Made by a program: the position numbers and the translations under genes. Positions 8,110-15,565 of a DNA stretch of 19,137 nucleotides are shown one piece after another. The notes under the pieces were generated by a model. That model had not been told where the DNA came from, ran no database searches, and saw only the letters and a list, made by a program, of their open reading frames with translations. Source of the stretch: JAUYQR01 sp031377265. Lineage in GTDB: Bacteria > Pseudomonadota > Alphaproteobacteria > Rhodobacterales > Rhodobacteraceae. The stretch is taken from contig NZ_JANMET010000025.1 of NCBI RefSeq assembly GCF_031377265.1, positions 1-19,137 of the forward strand, written 5' to 3'. Within the stretch, counting starts at the first letter, position 1; each line of letters begins with the position of its first letter.

Positions 8110-8303
8110 GCGCCCCGTCGCGACGGCCCAGGGCGCTCACCGTTTGACGGCCTGCGTGAGACCCGCCGCGCGGCGGACGCGCGCAGGATGAAACGGGCAA
8201 CCGGCTGATGCGCCGGGGGCTGGCCCCCACAGCGCCGGGCAATGAGCTTCCCGCAGGTCCTCCCGGCCGGATCGCGTGTAACCGAGAAGGCAGGCATCAG
8301 CCC
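8110..8303 (+). ncRNA. Hairpin-rich leader of the IS110 relic, possible bridge-RNA remnant
   Basis: Three stem-loops lie in tandem upstream of the recombinase relic. The first pairs GCGCCC (8110-8115) with GGGCGC (8131-8136). The second pairs CCTGCG (8151-8156) with CGCAGG (8182-8187) around a perfect 14-bp palindrome at 8163-8176. The third is GGGGG/CCCCC with a CTGG loop (8215-8228), extended by GCGC on both sides (8210-8235). In the IS110 group the non-coding left end before the recombinase encodes the structured bridge RNA that pairs with target and donor DNA. Position and structure fit, but GC-rich DNA gives palindromes by chance and no guide loops could be assigned. Confidence 0.3.
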
Positions 8304-8598
8304 ATGACTTTCGTGATCGGATTGGACTGGGGCGGGGTGGCGCATGCCGTCTGCGTCCCCGACCGTGGCAGCGGAGCGGTCATCGACCGTTTCGAGGCGC
8401 GCCACGACGAAAGGGCGGTTGCGCGACATGGAACGCAGGTTGGCCCGGCGCGGCGCACCCGGCGATCTGCCCGTCGTCGTGGAACGGCCATCGGGGTTGA
8501 TCGTCGATGCCTTGGTCGCAGCCGGTCATCCGGTCGTGCCCATCCACCCGAACGCGGTCAAGGCCTCGCGCCCGCGCTACCGCGCCGATGGTGCCTGA
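8304..8598 (+). pseudogene. IS110-family transposase/recombinase, frameshifted N-terminal relic
   Basis: The first frame begins MTFVIGLDWGGVAHAVCVPD and runs into IDRFEARHDE. The frame then shifts by one base in the AAAGGG run near 8410, and the next frame continues with GRLRDMERRLARRGAPGDLP, VVVERPSGLIVDALVAAGHP and VVPIHPNAVKASRPRYRADGA before a stop. This is the N-terminal half of the DEDD (RuvC-like) catalytic domain of IS110 recombinases. The first acidic residue (GLDW) and the glutamate (VERPSG) are present. The later KSD..DA motif, the helical region and the C-terminal serine-containing domain are missing. Intact family members have roughly 300-400 residues, so at least two thirds is gone. 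It cannot be active. It marks an old insertion between the beta-helix gene and the VOC gene. Confidence 0.85.
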
Positions 8599-8686
8599 GA
8601 GATTTCGAATTTACGCCCTGAAGTCCCGCTCGTGGTCTAAACCGTTTCAGAGCAAGGAACGGAATTCCAAACATAGGAGCATTGTC

Positions 8687-9148
8687 ATGTTGCCATTCTC
8701 TTTCCCGGCAACGAACGCCACATCCCCTTTTGCAGCAATGAAATCCAGTCATCCTTGCCTTAGGGTGCCTGACCGCCAACAGGCTTTGGACTGGTATGCG
8801 CGAGTGTTCGATTTTCGGGTCGTCAAGGAATGGTCGGGGCCAAATGGTATTGAGCTTGCCTATTTGGCAGCACCTGGTGACAACGGATCCTTGATCGAGA
8901 TCATCGGCGGCAACGCGACTGACGACGCAGCCCCCTTGCCAGCCGATTTCTGGGAGACCCTGGGACCTTGCGGCTATCACCATTTTGCATTCTCGGTTCC
9001 AAGTCACGAGCGCGCACTCGCAGCGCTGCGTGAGCGGGGGGTAAAATTGTACCAGGGGCCGTTCGAGGTCCCGGAACTGGGGTACAGCGTGGCTTTCGTC
9101 GCTGACCCATGGGGCAATCTGATAGAATTGGTGGAATTGCCGGAATAG
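8687..9148 (+). CDS. VOC superfamily (glyoxalase/bleomycin-resistance-like) protein
   Basis: A 153-residue protein with two beta-alpha-beta-beta-beta modules. HPCLRVPDRQQALDWYARVF (residues 22-41) and SLIEII (68-73) form the first. GYHHFAFSVPSHERALAAL (97-114) and VAFVADPWGNLIELVE (135-150) form the second. His22, Glu71, His98/99 and Glu147 or Glu150 sit where the family's metal ligands lie. Members isomerise, epimerise or cleave small substrates or bind drugs, and the substrate cannot be told. TAGGAG seven bases before the ATG fixes this start; an in-frame extension upstream runs through the IS110 relic and is rejected. The gene is visibly less GC-rich than its neighbours and lies beside a transposase relic, which suggests horizontal acquisition. 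Confidence 0.85.
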   Translation: MLPFSFPATNATSPFAAMKSSHPCLRVPDRQQALDWYARVFDFRVVKEWSGPNGIELAYLAAPGDNGSLIEIIGGNATDDAAPLPADFWETLGPCGYHHFAFSVPSHERALAALRERGVKLYQGPFEVPELGYSVAFVADPWGNLIELVELPE

Positions 9149-9237
9149 CGTCGGACACCAAGATCGGCTGTGTTGGTGCAACAGGTTCTTCAACCGAAGT
9201 CCTCTTGTAACCAGCGGTCCTTTACCTCACTCGATGC

Positions 9238-9639
9238 TCACGCCCCCACGTCGGGCGCGCGCAGCAATTGCACCCCGTTGATCTGCCAGCCCTCCGGCGT
9301 CTCGACCATCTGGTAGTCCAGCAGATGCGTCCGCCCGGCCTCATCGGTGATCATCACCCGCTGCCACAGGTTTCCTGCAACCTCGCGCAGTTCCAGCATG
9401 GTCACTGCCGACGGGCGGTGCACCATCGGATAGCCCTGCGTCACCATCGCGCCAAAGTTTTCCGGCGTGCCGAAGATCGTCTTGATGTTCGGGCTGGCAA
9501 AGCTGAAGGCGCGGGCATAGTCGTCTGCCTGAAAAGCATCCAGCTGGTTCTTGATCGTTTGCTGGATCGGCTCCTCCTGCGCTGCGGCGGGCAGGGCAAG
9601 CAGGGCAGCGGTCAGCAATCCGTAAAGGCCAATGCGCAT
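9238..9639 (-). CDS. Secreted DUF4864 domain protein
   Basis: A 133-residue protein with a clear signal peptide (MRIGLYGLLTAALLALPAAAQ, cleavage expected near residue 20). The mature part has IQQTIKNQLDAFQADDYARAFSFASPNIK, then a GYPMVHRP segment and LDYQMVETPEGWQINGVQLL. This matches the NTF2-like/SnoaL-shaped DUF4864 family that is common in alphaproteobacteria. Function is unknown; the cone-shaped fold suggests a periplasmic binding role. AAGGAG eight bases before the ATG supports the start. It follows lysK on the same strand but a terminator hairpin lies between, so it is probably transcribed separately. Confidence 0.85.
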   Translation of the reverse strand: MRIGLYGLLTAALLALPAAAQEEPIQQTIKNQLDAFQADDYARAFSFASPNIKTIFGTPENFGAMVTQGYPMVHRPSAVTMLELREVAGNLWQRVMITDEAGRTHLLDYQMVETPEGWQINGVQLLRAPDVGA

Positions 9640-9680
9640 TGGCGTGGCTCCTTGTCAGAACGTCCCCGACAACAAGGATA

Positions 9681-9700
9681 GACCGGGGTCGCCCCCGGTC
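9681..9700 (-). terminator. Terminator hairpin after lysK
   Basis: On the minus strand GACCGGGG and CCCCGGTC make a perfect 8-bp stem with a GCGA (GNRA-type) tetraloop, 6 bases beyond the lysK stop codon. Only a broken T-tract (TATCCTTGTTG) follows, so termination may be partial. Confidence 0.65.
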
Positions 9701-9706
9701 AATATC

Positions 9707-11287
9707 TCATGCGACCAGCGCGCCAGAAAGTCCCCGGTCGATCAGTGCAATCGTCTCCTCGACACCGTAAAGGGCAATGAACCCGCCAAAGCGCGGCCCG
9801 TCGCTCGCGCCCAGCAACACTTCGTACAGCGCCTTGAACCAGTCGCGCAGCGGCTCGAACCCGTGCTCCTTGCCGACGGCAAAGACCATCGATTGCAGCG
9901 CCTCGTCGTACGGACCCCCGTCCCAGACTGCCAACCGCTTGCGCAGGTCGTCCATCGCCGCCCATTCCTTGTCGGTCGCCAGCCGAAACTGCCGCGTCGG
10001 CGCGATCTTGTCGGCGAAATAGCGCACCGCATAACCTGCCGCCGCATCCAGATCGGGGTTGCCCTCGGGGCTGGCATCCGGCGCATAGCGTTTGATGAAC
10101 CCCCACAGCGCGCGGGCATCCTTGGCCCCCGACACCGACGCCAGGTTCAACAGCATCCCGAACGACACCACCATGTGGCTTTCCGGCGGGTGCCCTTCGT
10201 GAATGTGCCAGACCGGGTTACTCACCTGCCCGTCCACATCCTGCGCCCCATAGGCGCGCAACTGCTGGTGATATTCGTCCACCGCCCGCGGGATCACATC
10301 GAAATGCATCCGCTTTGCCGTCTTCGGCTTTTGGTACATGAAATACGACAGGCTCTCCGTCGCCGCATAGGTCAGCCATTCGTCAATGGTCAGCCCGTTG
10401 CCCTTGGATTTGGAAATCTTCTGCCCCTGATCGTCCAGAAACAGCTCATAGGTCATGTGATTGGGCTTCCGCCCGCCCAGAACCTCACAAATCCCGTCAT
10501 AGATCGGCGTGTTGGTGGAATGGTCCTTGCCATACATCTCGAAGTCCACATCCAGCGCCGCCCAGCGCGCGCCGAAATCCGGCTTCCACTGCAGCTTCAC
10601 ATTGCCGCCCGTCACCGGCAGCGTCCATTCCCGCCCCGTCTCGTCGTCAAAGGTGATGGTGCCATCGGCCGCATTCACCTCTTTCATCGGCACGTACAGC
10701 ACCCGGCCGGTTTCCGGATGGATCGGCAGAAAGCAGGAATAGGTCTGCTGCCGCTCCTCGCGCAAACTTGCCAGCATGATCGCCATGATCGCGTCATAGC
10801 GTTCGGCACACAGCCGCAGGGTCGCGTCGAACTGACCGGATTTGTAGAACTCCGTCGCGCTGATGAACTCGTACTGAAACCCGAACGTGTCCAGAAACCG
10901 CCGCAGCATCGCGTTGTTATGCGCACCGAAACTCTCGTATTCGCCATACGGGTCCGGCACGCTCGTCAGCGGCATCTGCATGTGCCCGCGCAGCATCTCC
11001 TGGTTCGGCACGTTCTCGGGCACCTTGCGCATCCCGTCCACATCGTCGGAAAAGCAGATCAGCCGCGTCGGGATGTCGCTCATCACCTCGAACGCCCGGC
11101 GGATCATCGTGGTCCGCGCCACCTCGCCAAAGGTGCCGATATGCGGCAAACCACTTGGCCCGTACCCCGTCTCGAACAGCACAAAGCCCTTCTCCGGGGC
11201 CTTTTTCTCATAGCGTTTCATCAGCGCGCGCGCCTCTTCAAAAGGCCAGGCCTTCGATTTCATCGCCGCATCGCGCAAAGCTGACAT
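9707..11287 (-). CDS. lysK: Lysyl-tRNA synthetase, class I
   Basis: A 526-residue class I LysRS that charges tRNA-Lys in the cytoplasm. The HIGH signature appears as GPSGLPHIGT (residues 43-52) and the KMSKS signature as KISKS (290-294). The conserved MYGKDH segment (251-256) and a C-terminal alpha-helical anticodon-binding region are also visible. Class I enzymes replace the common class II LysS in most alphaproteobacteria and archaea. The reading frame stays open upstream to 11698, but that part is antisense to the TerB-like gene. The start MSALRDAAMK is chosen for the AAAGGGA seven bases upstream and for fit with the family. An ATG at 11263 (MKSKAW) is an alternative. It diverges from the TerB-like gene across about 100 bases. 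Confidence 0.96.
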   Translation of the reverse strand: MSALRDAAMKSKAWPFEEARALMKRYEKKAPEKGFVLFETGYGPSGLPHIGTFGEVARTTMIRRAFEVMSDIPTRLICFSDDVDGMRKVPENVPNQEMLRGHMQMPLTSVPDPYGEYESFGAHNNAMLRRFLDTFGFQYEFISATEFYKSGQFDATLRLCAERYDAIMAIMLASLREERQQTYSCFLPIHPETGRVLYVPMKEVNAADGTITFDDETGREWTLPVTGGNVKLQWKPDFGARWAALDVDFEMYGKDHSTNTPIYDGICEVLGGRKPNHMTYELFLDDQGQKISKSKGNGLTIDEWLTYAATESLSYFMYQKPKTAKRMHFDVIPRAVDEYHQQLRAYGAQDVDGQVSNPVWHIHEGHPPESHMVVSFGMLLNLASVSGAKDARALWGFIKRYAPDASPEGNPDLDAAAGYAVRYFADKIAPTRQFRLATDKEWAAMDDLRKRLAVWDGGPYDEALQSMVFAVGKEHGFEPLRDWFKALYEVLLGASDGPRFGGFIALYGVEETIALIDRGLSGALVA

Positions 11288-11389
11288 CGCATCGTCCCTT
11301 TGGGGCGCCGTGCCCCGATCTGCCTGTCGTCTATTGCCCGCCCCGCCCCGCGTCAATAATGTCGCCGCAACTGCAAAAGGATTCCCCGC

Positions 11390-11809
11390 ATGTCTGAAAC
11401 CCCTTCCCTGTCGCCGCAAGACGCCCTCGTCGCGGTGATGATCGCGGTCTCCGCCTCGGATCAGAACATGCGCACCGCCGAATTGGTGGCGATCCAGCGC
11501 ATGGTCAACCACATGCCGGTCTTCGCCAGCTTCGACCCCGACCGCATCCGCCGCATCGCGCAAACCGTGTTCGACCTGTTCGAAGAGGAAGACGGCTTGG
11601 ACGCCCTGTTCGGCCTGATCCGCGACGCCCTGCCCCAGCGCCTGCACGAAACCGCCTATGCGCTGGCCTGCGATGTCGTCACCGCCGACGGCAAGCACAA
11701 CGAGGTTGAACTGCGCATGCTCGAAGAACTGCGCGAGGAACTGGCCATCGACCGGCTACATGCAGCCGCGATCGAATGGGGGACAAGGGTAAGGCATATG
11801 GTGCCATGA
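11390..11809 (+). CDS. TerB-like tellurite resistance family protein
   Basis: A 139-residue all-helical cytoplasmic protein. DALVAVMIAVSASDQNMRTAE at the start and ACDVVTADGKHNEVELRMLEEL near the C-terminus are the two acidic, metal-binding-like helix-loop repeats of the TerB fold. The DQN and DGKHNEVE loops supply the acidic side chains. TerB-fold proteins are thought to link metal sensing to stress responses. No other ter genes are near, so tellurite resistance should not be assumed. AAAAGGA precedes the ATG at good spacing. The DUF2330 gene follows after 73 bases on the same strand with no clear terminator between, so the two may be co-transcribed. Confidence 0.85.
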   Translation: MSETPSLSPQDALVAVMIAVSASDQNMRTAELVAIQRMVNHMPVFASFDPDRIRRIAQTVFDLFEEEDGLDALFGLIRDALPQRLHETAYALACDVVTADGKHNEVELRMLEELREELAIDRLHAAAIEWGTRVRHMVP

Positions 11810-11882
11810 CCCGCACGGTTATTGCCTAACAGCCCCGGCGCAGGCACAGTTTCCCGGCACCCCAACCGCCGGAGAAGCCTTC

Positions 11883-13166
11883 ATGCGTCGCACCCTGTCC
11901 CGCCTGATCCTCACCGTCAGCCTCGCGCTTGCCGCCCCCGCTGCGCAGGCCTTCTGCGGCTTCTACGTCGCCCGCGCCGACGGCGCGCTCTACAACCGCT
12001 CCTCAACCGTGGTCTACACCCGGGTCAATGAGACCTCGGTAATCACCATGGCTTCCGACTACACCGGTTCGCCCGCCGAGTTTGCGATGATCGTCCCGAC
12101 GCCAAAGGTGCTGGACCGCAGTCAGGTGCAGACCGTCCCGTCGGAAACCGTGGCGCATCTGGACCGCTACACCGCCCCAAGGCTGGTGGAGTATTTCGAT
12201 TATGATCCCTGCGCAGTGGACGTCATGATGGAACCGGAAGTGGTGATGGAAGCCGAACCCGGCACCCCCACCCGCCGCGAACGCCGCGAAGGCGCCCGCG
12301 CCCTCGGCGTCACCATCGAACGCGAATTCGCCGTCGGCTCCTACGACATCCAGATGCTGTCCGCCCGCCAGTCCGACGGCCTCGCCGAATTCCTCCGCAG
12401 CGAAGGCTACAAGCTGCCCGAAGGGGCAGAGGCCGCCCTGCAAGGCTACATCACCGGCGGGATGAAATTCTTCGTGGCGAAAGTGAACCTCGCCCGCCAT
12501 TCCGCCAAGGCCGCGCAGGAACTTGAACCGCTGCAGATCAGCTTCCGCTCGCCCAACTTCATGCTGCCGATCCAATTGGGCAAACTGAACGGCGATGGCC
12601 CGCAAGACCTGATCGTCCTCGCCCTCACCCGCAAGGGCCGGGTAAAGCTGACCAACTACATGACCAAGGACATCCCGACAGATATCCAGGTCCCGGTCTT
12701 CGTCCAGCAGGTTTTCCCGCAATTCTACCGCGCGATGATCGACAAACAGGCCCCGAAGAACGGCGCCTTCCTCGAATACGCCTGGGACATGTCCTGGTGC
12801 GACCCCTGCGCCGATGACCCGCTCAGCTACGACGAATTCCGCCAGCTTGGCGTCGTCTGGGTGTCAAAGGCCGAGGCTGCTACCCCGAACGTCTTCGTCA
12901 CCCGCCTGCACATCCGCTATTCCAAGGGCAGCTTCTTCGAGGATCTGAAATTCGCCGTCACGGACGACCGGGAAAACTTTCAGGGCACCTATGTGATGAA
13001 CCACCCGTTCGACGGCGAGATCACCTGCGAGGAAGGTAAGGAATACGTCGCCCAGACCCGCCAACGCCTCAAGGACGAGGCCGCCACCCTGCGCGACCTG
13101 ACGGGGTGGAGTGCCAAGAACATCGCCAGCAATATCGCCAAGACCACCGACCGCCGCTACCGTTAG
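11883..13166 (+). CDS. Secreted DUF2330 domain protein
   Basis: A 427-residue protein with a signal peptide (MRRTLSRLILTVSLALAAPAAQA, cleavage near residue 23). The mature N-terminus FCGFYVARADGALYNRSSTVVYTR, then TSVITMASDYTGSPAEFAMIVPTP, is the hallmark of DUF2330. The family has no assigned biochemical role. Further conserved-looking parts are RLVEYFDYDPCAV, the GGMKFFVAKVNL segment, LQISFRSPNFMLPIQLGKLN, and a late cysteine pair WCDPCADDP. It is probably periplasmic or exported. GGAGAAG before the ATG supports the start. Its stop codon is two bases from the stop of the convergent dacB gene, leaving no room for a terminator between them. Confidence 0.9.
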   Translation: MRRTLSRLILTVSLALAAPAAQAFCGFYVARADGALYNRSSTVVYTRVNETSVITMASDYTGSPAEFAMIVPTPKVLDRSQVQTVPSETVAHLDRYTAPRLVEYFDYDPCAVDVMMEPEVVMEAEPGTPTRRERREGARALGVTIEREFAVGSYDIQMLSARQSDGLAEFLRSEGYKLPEGAEAALQGYITGGMKFFVAKVNLARHSAKAAQELEPLQISFRSPNFMLPIQLGKLNGDGPQDLIVLALTRKGRVKLTNYMTKDIPTDIQVPVFVQQVFPQFYRAMIDKQAPKNGAFLEYAWDMSWCDPCADDPLSYDEFRQLGVVWVSKAEAATPNVFVTRLHIRYSKGSFFEDLKFAVTDDRENFQGTYVMNHPFDGEITCEEGKEYVAQTRQRLKDEAATLRDLTGWSAKNIASNIAKTTDRRYR

Positions 13167-13168
13167 GC

Positions 13169-14680
13169 TCACCCATAAGCCGCCGCCCAGCGGCTGATCA
13201 ACTGCCCCTGCAAGGACCGCGCCCGTTTGGTCCAGGCCTTGCCTCCCTCCGGCTCCTCGCGCAAGGCGACCGGAATCGCATCGCGCCGCGCCTGATCGCC
13301 GGTAAAGATCGCAAAGATCAACTCGCGCCCGCCGTTGGCAGATGTCGGGGGCGGGCTGATGTGCCCGGCAAGGGCTGACACGAAATTCAGCGTGCCCGAC
13401 TTGGCCAGAACCTTGACCGGATGCCCCTCGATCACCTTGCCCTTGTCGTCCTTCATGCCCACGTCGCGCAACAACGGCTTCAGGCCCCGCCCCTCGCGGT
13501 AGGCCACCGTCAGGATACGCACCATATCGCCCGCCGTGATCCGCGAGGACCCGCCAAGGCCAGAATGGTCCGCAAGGCTCGCCGTCACCGCAAACCGGTC
13601 GCGCAGCCACCCGCTCATCCCCCTTGCGGAGGCGGCCAGGCTTTGCTGGCCCGATGCCGTCAGCCCGACGCATTCCGCCGTCAGATTGGTGGAAAACCGC
13701 AGCATGTCGCGCAGCACTTCGGTCAATGGCTCGCTTTCCACCCGTCCGATCTCGCGGCCCTCAAGGCGGGTGCCGGAAGGCTCCGGCGCGTTCAGATCAA
13801 TCCCCTGCGCCCGCGCCAAAGTGCGGAACACTTCGGCGGTGTAGCGCCCAGGGTCGCGCACCGGCAACCAGCGGCTGCCGCCCTTGCCAAGCGCGGCCGA
13901 GGCAACGGTCCATTCCTCCACCGTTCCCCGGTCATAGGTGAACAACGGCGCCTCGCGCTGCACGATCCCCACCCGCACCATGCTCACCGCAGGCACGAAC
14001 CGCTCGCCCCGCGCGTCGACGCTGACCTGCCAATCGTCGCCCGCCCGCTTCCACTCGAAATAGACCCGGTTGAAATTCAGGTTCAGGCCCGACAGCGCGG
14101 CATTATAGCCCACATGTACCGGCTGATCCTCGGCAATGGCCAGCACCCGAGGCAAGGCGCCGTCCCAGTACAGGAACCGCCCCGTCGCGCCCTTGATGCC
14201 GGCCTTGGCCAACCGCTGCACCAGATCGCCCAGCTGATCGGTCTGCAGCGTCGGGTCGCCGCCACCCGCCAGCACCAGATCGCCCTGCACCATCCCGCCG
14301 CTGACCGGCCCCAGCGCCAGAACCCGGGTGGCAAAGCGGTAGCCCGGCCCCAACCGGTCCAGCGCGAACAGCGAGGTCATCGCCTTGGCCACACTGGCCG
14401 GGGGCATCCCCAGATCGGGCTGCCGCGATTCCAGCACCGCGCCGGTCTTGGCATCGGCCACCACAAAGGCCACCGCACCGCCCAGCTTGGCCGCCTCGAT
14501 CAGCCGCCCGCTGTCAACCGGCGAGGCGGAGGACGAAGGTTTCCCCTCCGCCCCCCCGCGCGCCTTTGGCCGGGGCGAGCTTTCCATGACCTCGGCCATC
14601 GCGGGCAGCGTCACCCCTGCCAGCAGCCCCGCCAGAATTTCGCGCCGTGTGATCAAAACCTTGCTCCGCAAAAGCCCCAT
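13169..14680 (-). CDS. dacB: D-alanyl-D-alanine carboxypeptidase/endopeptidase, PBP4 type (peptidase S13)
   Basis: A 503-residue periplasmic penicillin-binding protein that trims or cleaves peptidoglycan cross-links. The three active-site motifs are intact: SVAK (residues 96-99, nucleophile Ser96), STN (330-332) and KSGT (427-430). The N-terminus carries ITRREILAGLLAGVTLPAMA, a twin-arginine-like signal (T-R-R-E-I-L), followed by a low-complexity linker (residues 34-57). The annotated ATG has no visible ribosome binding site. A TTG at residue 9, giving MITRREILAG, sits seven bases after GGAG and would place the arginines near the N-terminus; it is a credible alternative start. nadD lies upstream on the same strand with 143 bases between. 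Confidence 0.93.
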   Translation of the reverse strand: MGLLRSKVLITRREILAGLLAGVTLPAMAEVMESSPRPKARGGAEGKPSSSASPVDSGRLIEAAKLGGAVAFVVADAKTGAVLESRQPDLGMPPASVAKAMTSLFALDRLGPGYRFATRVLALGPVSGGMVQGDLVLAGGGDPTLQTDQLGDLVQRLAKAGIKGATGRFLYWDGALPRVLAIAEDQPVHVGYNAALSGLNLNFNRVYFEWKRAGDDWQVSVDARGERFVPAVSMVRVGIVQREAPLFTYDRGTVEEWTVASAALGKGGSRWLPVRDPGRYTAEVFRTLARAQGIDLNAPEPSGTRLEGREIGRVESEPLTEVLRDMLRFSTNLTAECVGLTASGQQSLAASARGMSGWLRDRFAVTASLADHSGLGGSSRITAGDMVRILTVAYREGRGLKPLLRDVGMKDDKGKVIEGHPVKVLAKSGTLNFVSALAGHISPPPTSANGGRELIFAIFTGDQARRDAIPVALREEPEGGKAWTKRARSLQGQLISRWAAAYG

Positions 14681-14823
14681 TGATACCCGATGCCGCGATT
14701 TCCGCCAGTGGGGCGCACATCACCTTTTGGCAATTGCGGCCCTGATCAGCCGGTGATCTGGCAGAGCGGCGTGCCGCCGCACCCCTTTTGCCTCGTGCGC
14801 CGCGCACGGCGCGTCTGCTCAGC

Positions 14824-15420
14824 TCATTTCTTCCACTCGCCGCGCGCCCGGATGGCACTGGAGGACGCGGAATTGAGCGGCAGGTTCACAAAACACCAGA
14901 CCGGCGGCTTGCGGTTGCCAAGCCCCTCGCCGCGCGCCACCCGGTGCACCCGGAACGCCCGCGCCGCAACACTCATACGCGCCGCCACGCCCGATCCCGG
15001 CCGCGCCAGCACCCCCACCGGCACCGCCCGCAGGATATCGCGCCAGCGGCCCCAGCGGTGAAACTGCACCAGATTGTCCGCGCCCATCAACCAGACGAAA
15101 TGCACCCCGGGATAGATCGCGCGCAGCCGGTCGATCGTATCCGCCGTGGTCCGCGTGCCCAGCGCCGCCTCCAGCCCGCTGACCACCACCCTCGGGTCGT
15201 GCATCACCGCGCGCGCCCGCGCCAACCGCTCCGCCATCGGTGCCGGTTGCCGCGCCTTCAACGGATTGCCGGGACTGACCAGCCACCACACCCGGTCCAG
15301 CCCCATCCGCTTCAGCGCCTCATGGGTGATATGCACATGCCCCTCATGCGCCGGGTCAAACGACCCCCCCAGAAGGCCGATCACCATGCCGCGTACCGCG
15401 GGCGGAAATCCTTGCTTCAT
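14824..15420 (-). CDS. nadD: Nicotinate-nucleotide adenylyltransferase
   Basis: A 198-residue enzyme of NAD biosynthesis (nicotinate mononucleotide + ATP to deamido-NAD + PPi). The nucleotidyltransferase signature is GLLGGSFDPAHEGHVHIT, with the HxGH motif as HEGH. The C-terminal SSSAIRARG matches the ISSTxIR motif that binds ATP phosphates. VWWLVSPGNPLK and FVWLMGADNLVQFHRW are further conserved blocks of the family. The first ATG gives MKQGFPPAVRG before the core; a second at 15387 (MVIGLLGG) is possible but has no better ribosome binding site. dacB follows on the same strand. The 143-base gap between them has GC-rich short palindromes but no clear terminator, so co-transcription is possible. 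Confidence 0.95.
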   Translation of the reverse strand: MKQGFPPAVRGMVIGLLGGSFDPAHEGHVHITHEALKRMGLDRVWWLVSPGNPLKARQPAPMAERLARARAVMHDPRVVVSGLEAALGTRTTADTIDRLRAIYPGVHFVWLMGADNLVQFHRWGRWRDILRAVPVGVLARPGSGVAARMSVAARAFRVHRVARGEGLGNRKPPVWCFVNLPLNSASSSAIRARGEWKK

Positions 15421-15454
15421 CGACCAAAGCCCTTGCCCGTCCGACCTGTCAAAG

Positions 15455-15483
15455 TTGAGTTCCCCACCGGATCATGCTAAGGT
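15455..15483 (+). promoter_or_regulatory. Candidate promoter of the three-helix membrane protein gene
   Basis: TTGAGT (15455-15460), a 17-base spacer and TAAGGT (15478-15483). The -35 is good and the -10 weak. It would leave a leader of about 75 bases before the ATG at 15566. Confidence 0.3.
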
Positions 15484-15565
15484 TCCCTTGCATTTCTGCA
15501 GATCGAACCGCATTTCGCGCCCCTACATTTCGCTTCAAATGGCTCATTCGAAAAAGGAATTGTCA

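Noticed and set aside
8400..8420. Programmed frameshift in the IS110 gene at AAAGGG
   Set aside because: IS110-family recombinases are normally made from one frame. The product would still lack most of the protein, so decay is the simpler reading.
5605..9148. Prophage or defence island
   Set aside because: Apart from the tailspike-like protein and an IS110 relic there is no integrase, portal, terminase, capsid, nuclease or toxin-antitoxin gene in the window.
9632..11284. Plus-strand open frame of 550 codons across lysK
   Set aside because: It is antisense to class I LysRS with intact HIGH and KMSKS motifs. The translation is Arg/His/Pro-rich with no family character.
11288..11698. N-terminal extension of lysK
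   Set aside because: The open frame runs antisense through the TerB-like gene. The extra 137 residues match nothing in LysRS, and a ribosome binding site supports the start at 11287.
11390..11809. Tellurite-resistance operon
   Set aside because: Only a TerB-fold protein is present. No terC, terD/E or other ter genes adjoin it.
14769..14823. Terminator between nadD and dacB
   Set aside because: A short GTGCG/CGCAC palindrome exists but no T-run follows on the minus strand, and such palindromes are common in this base composition.
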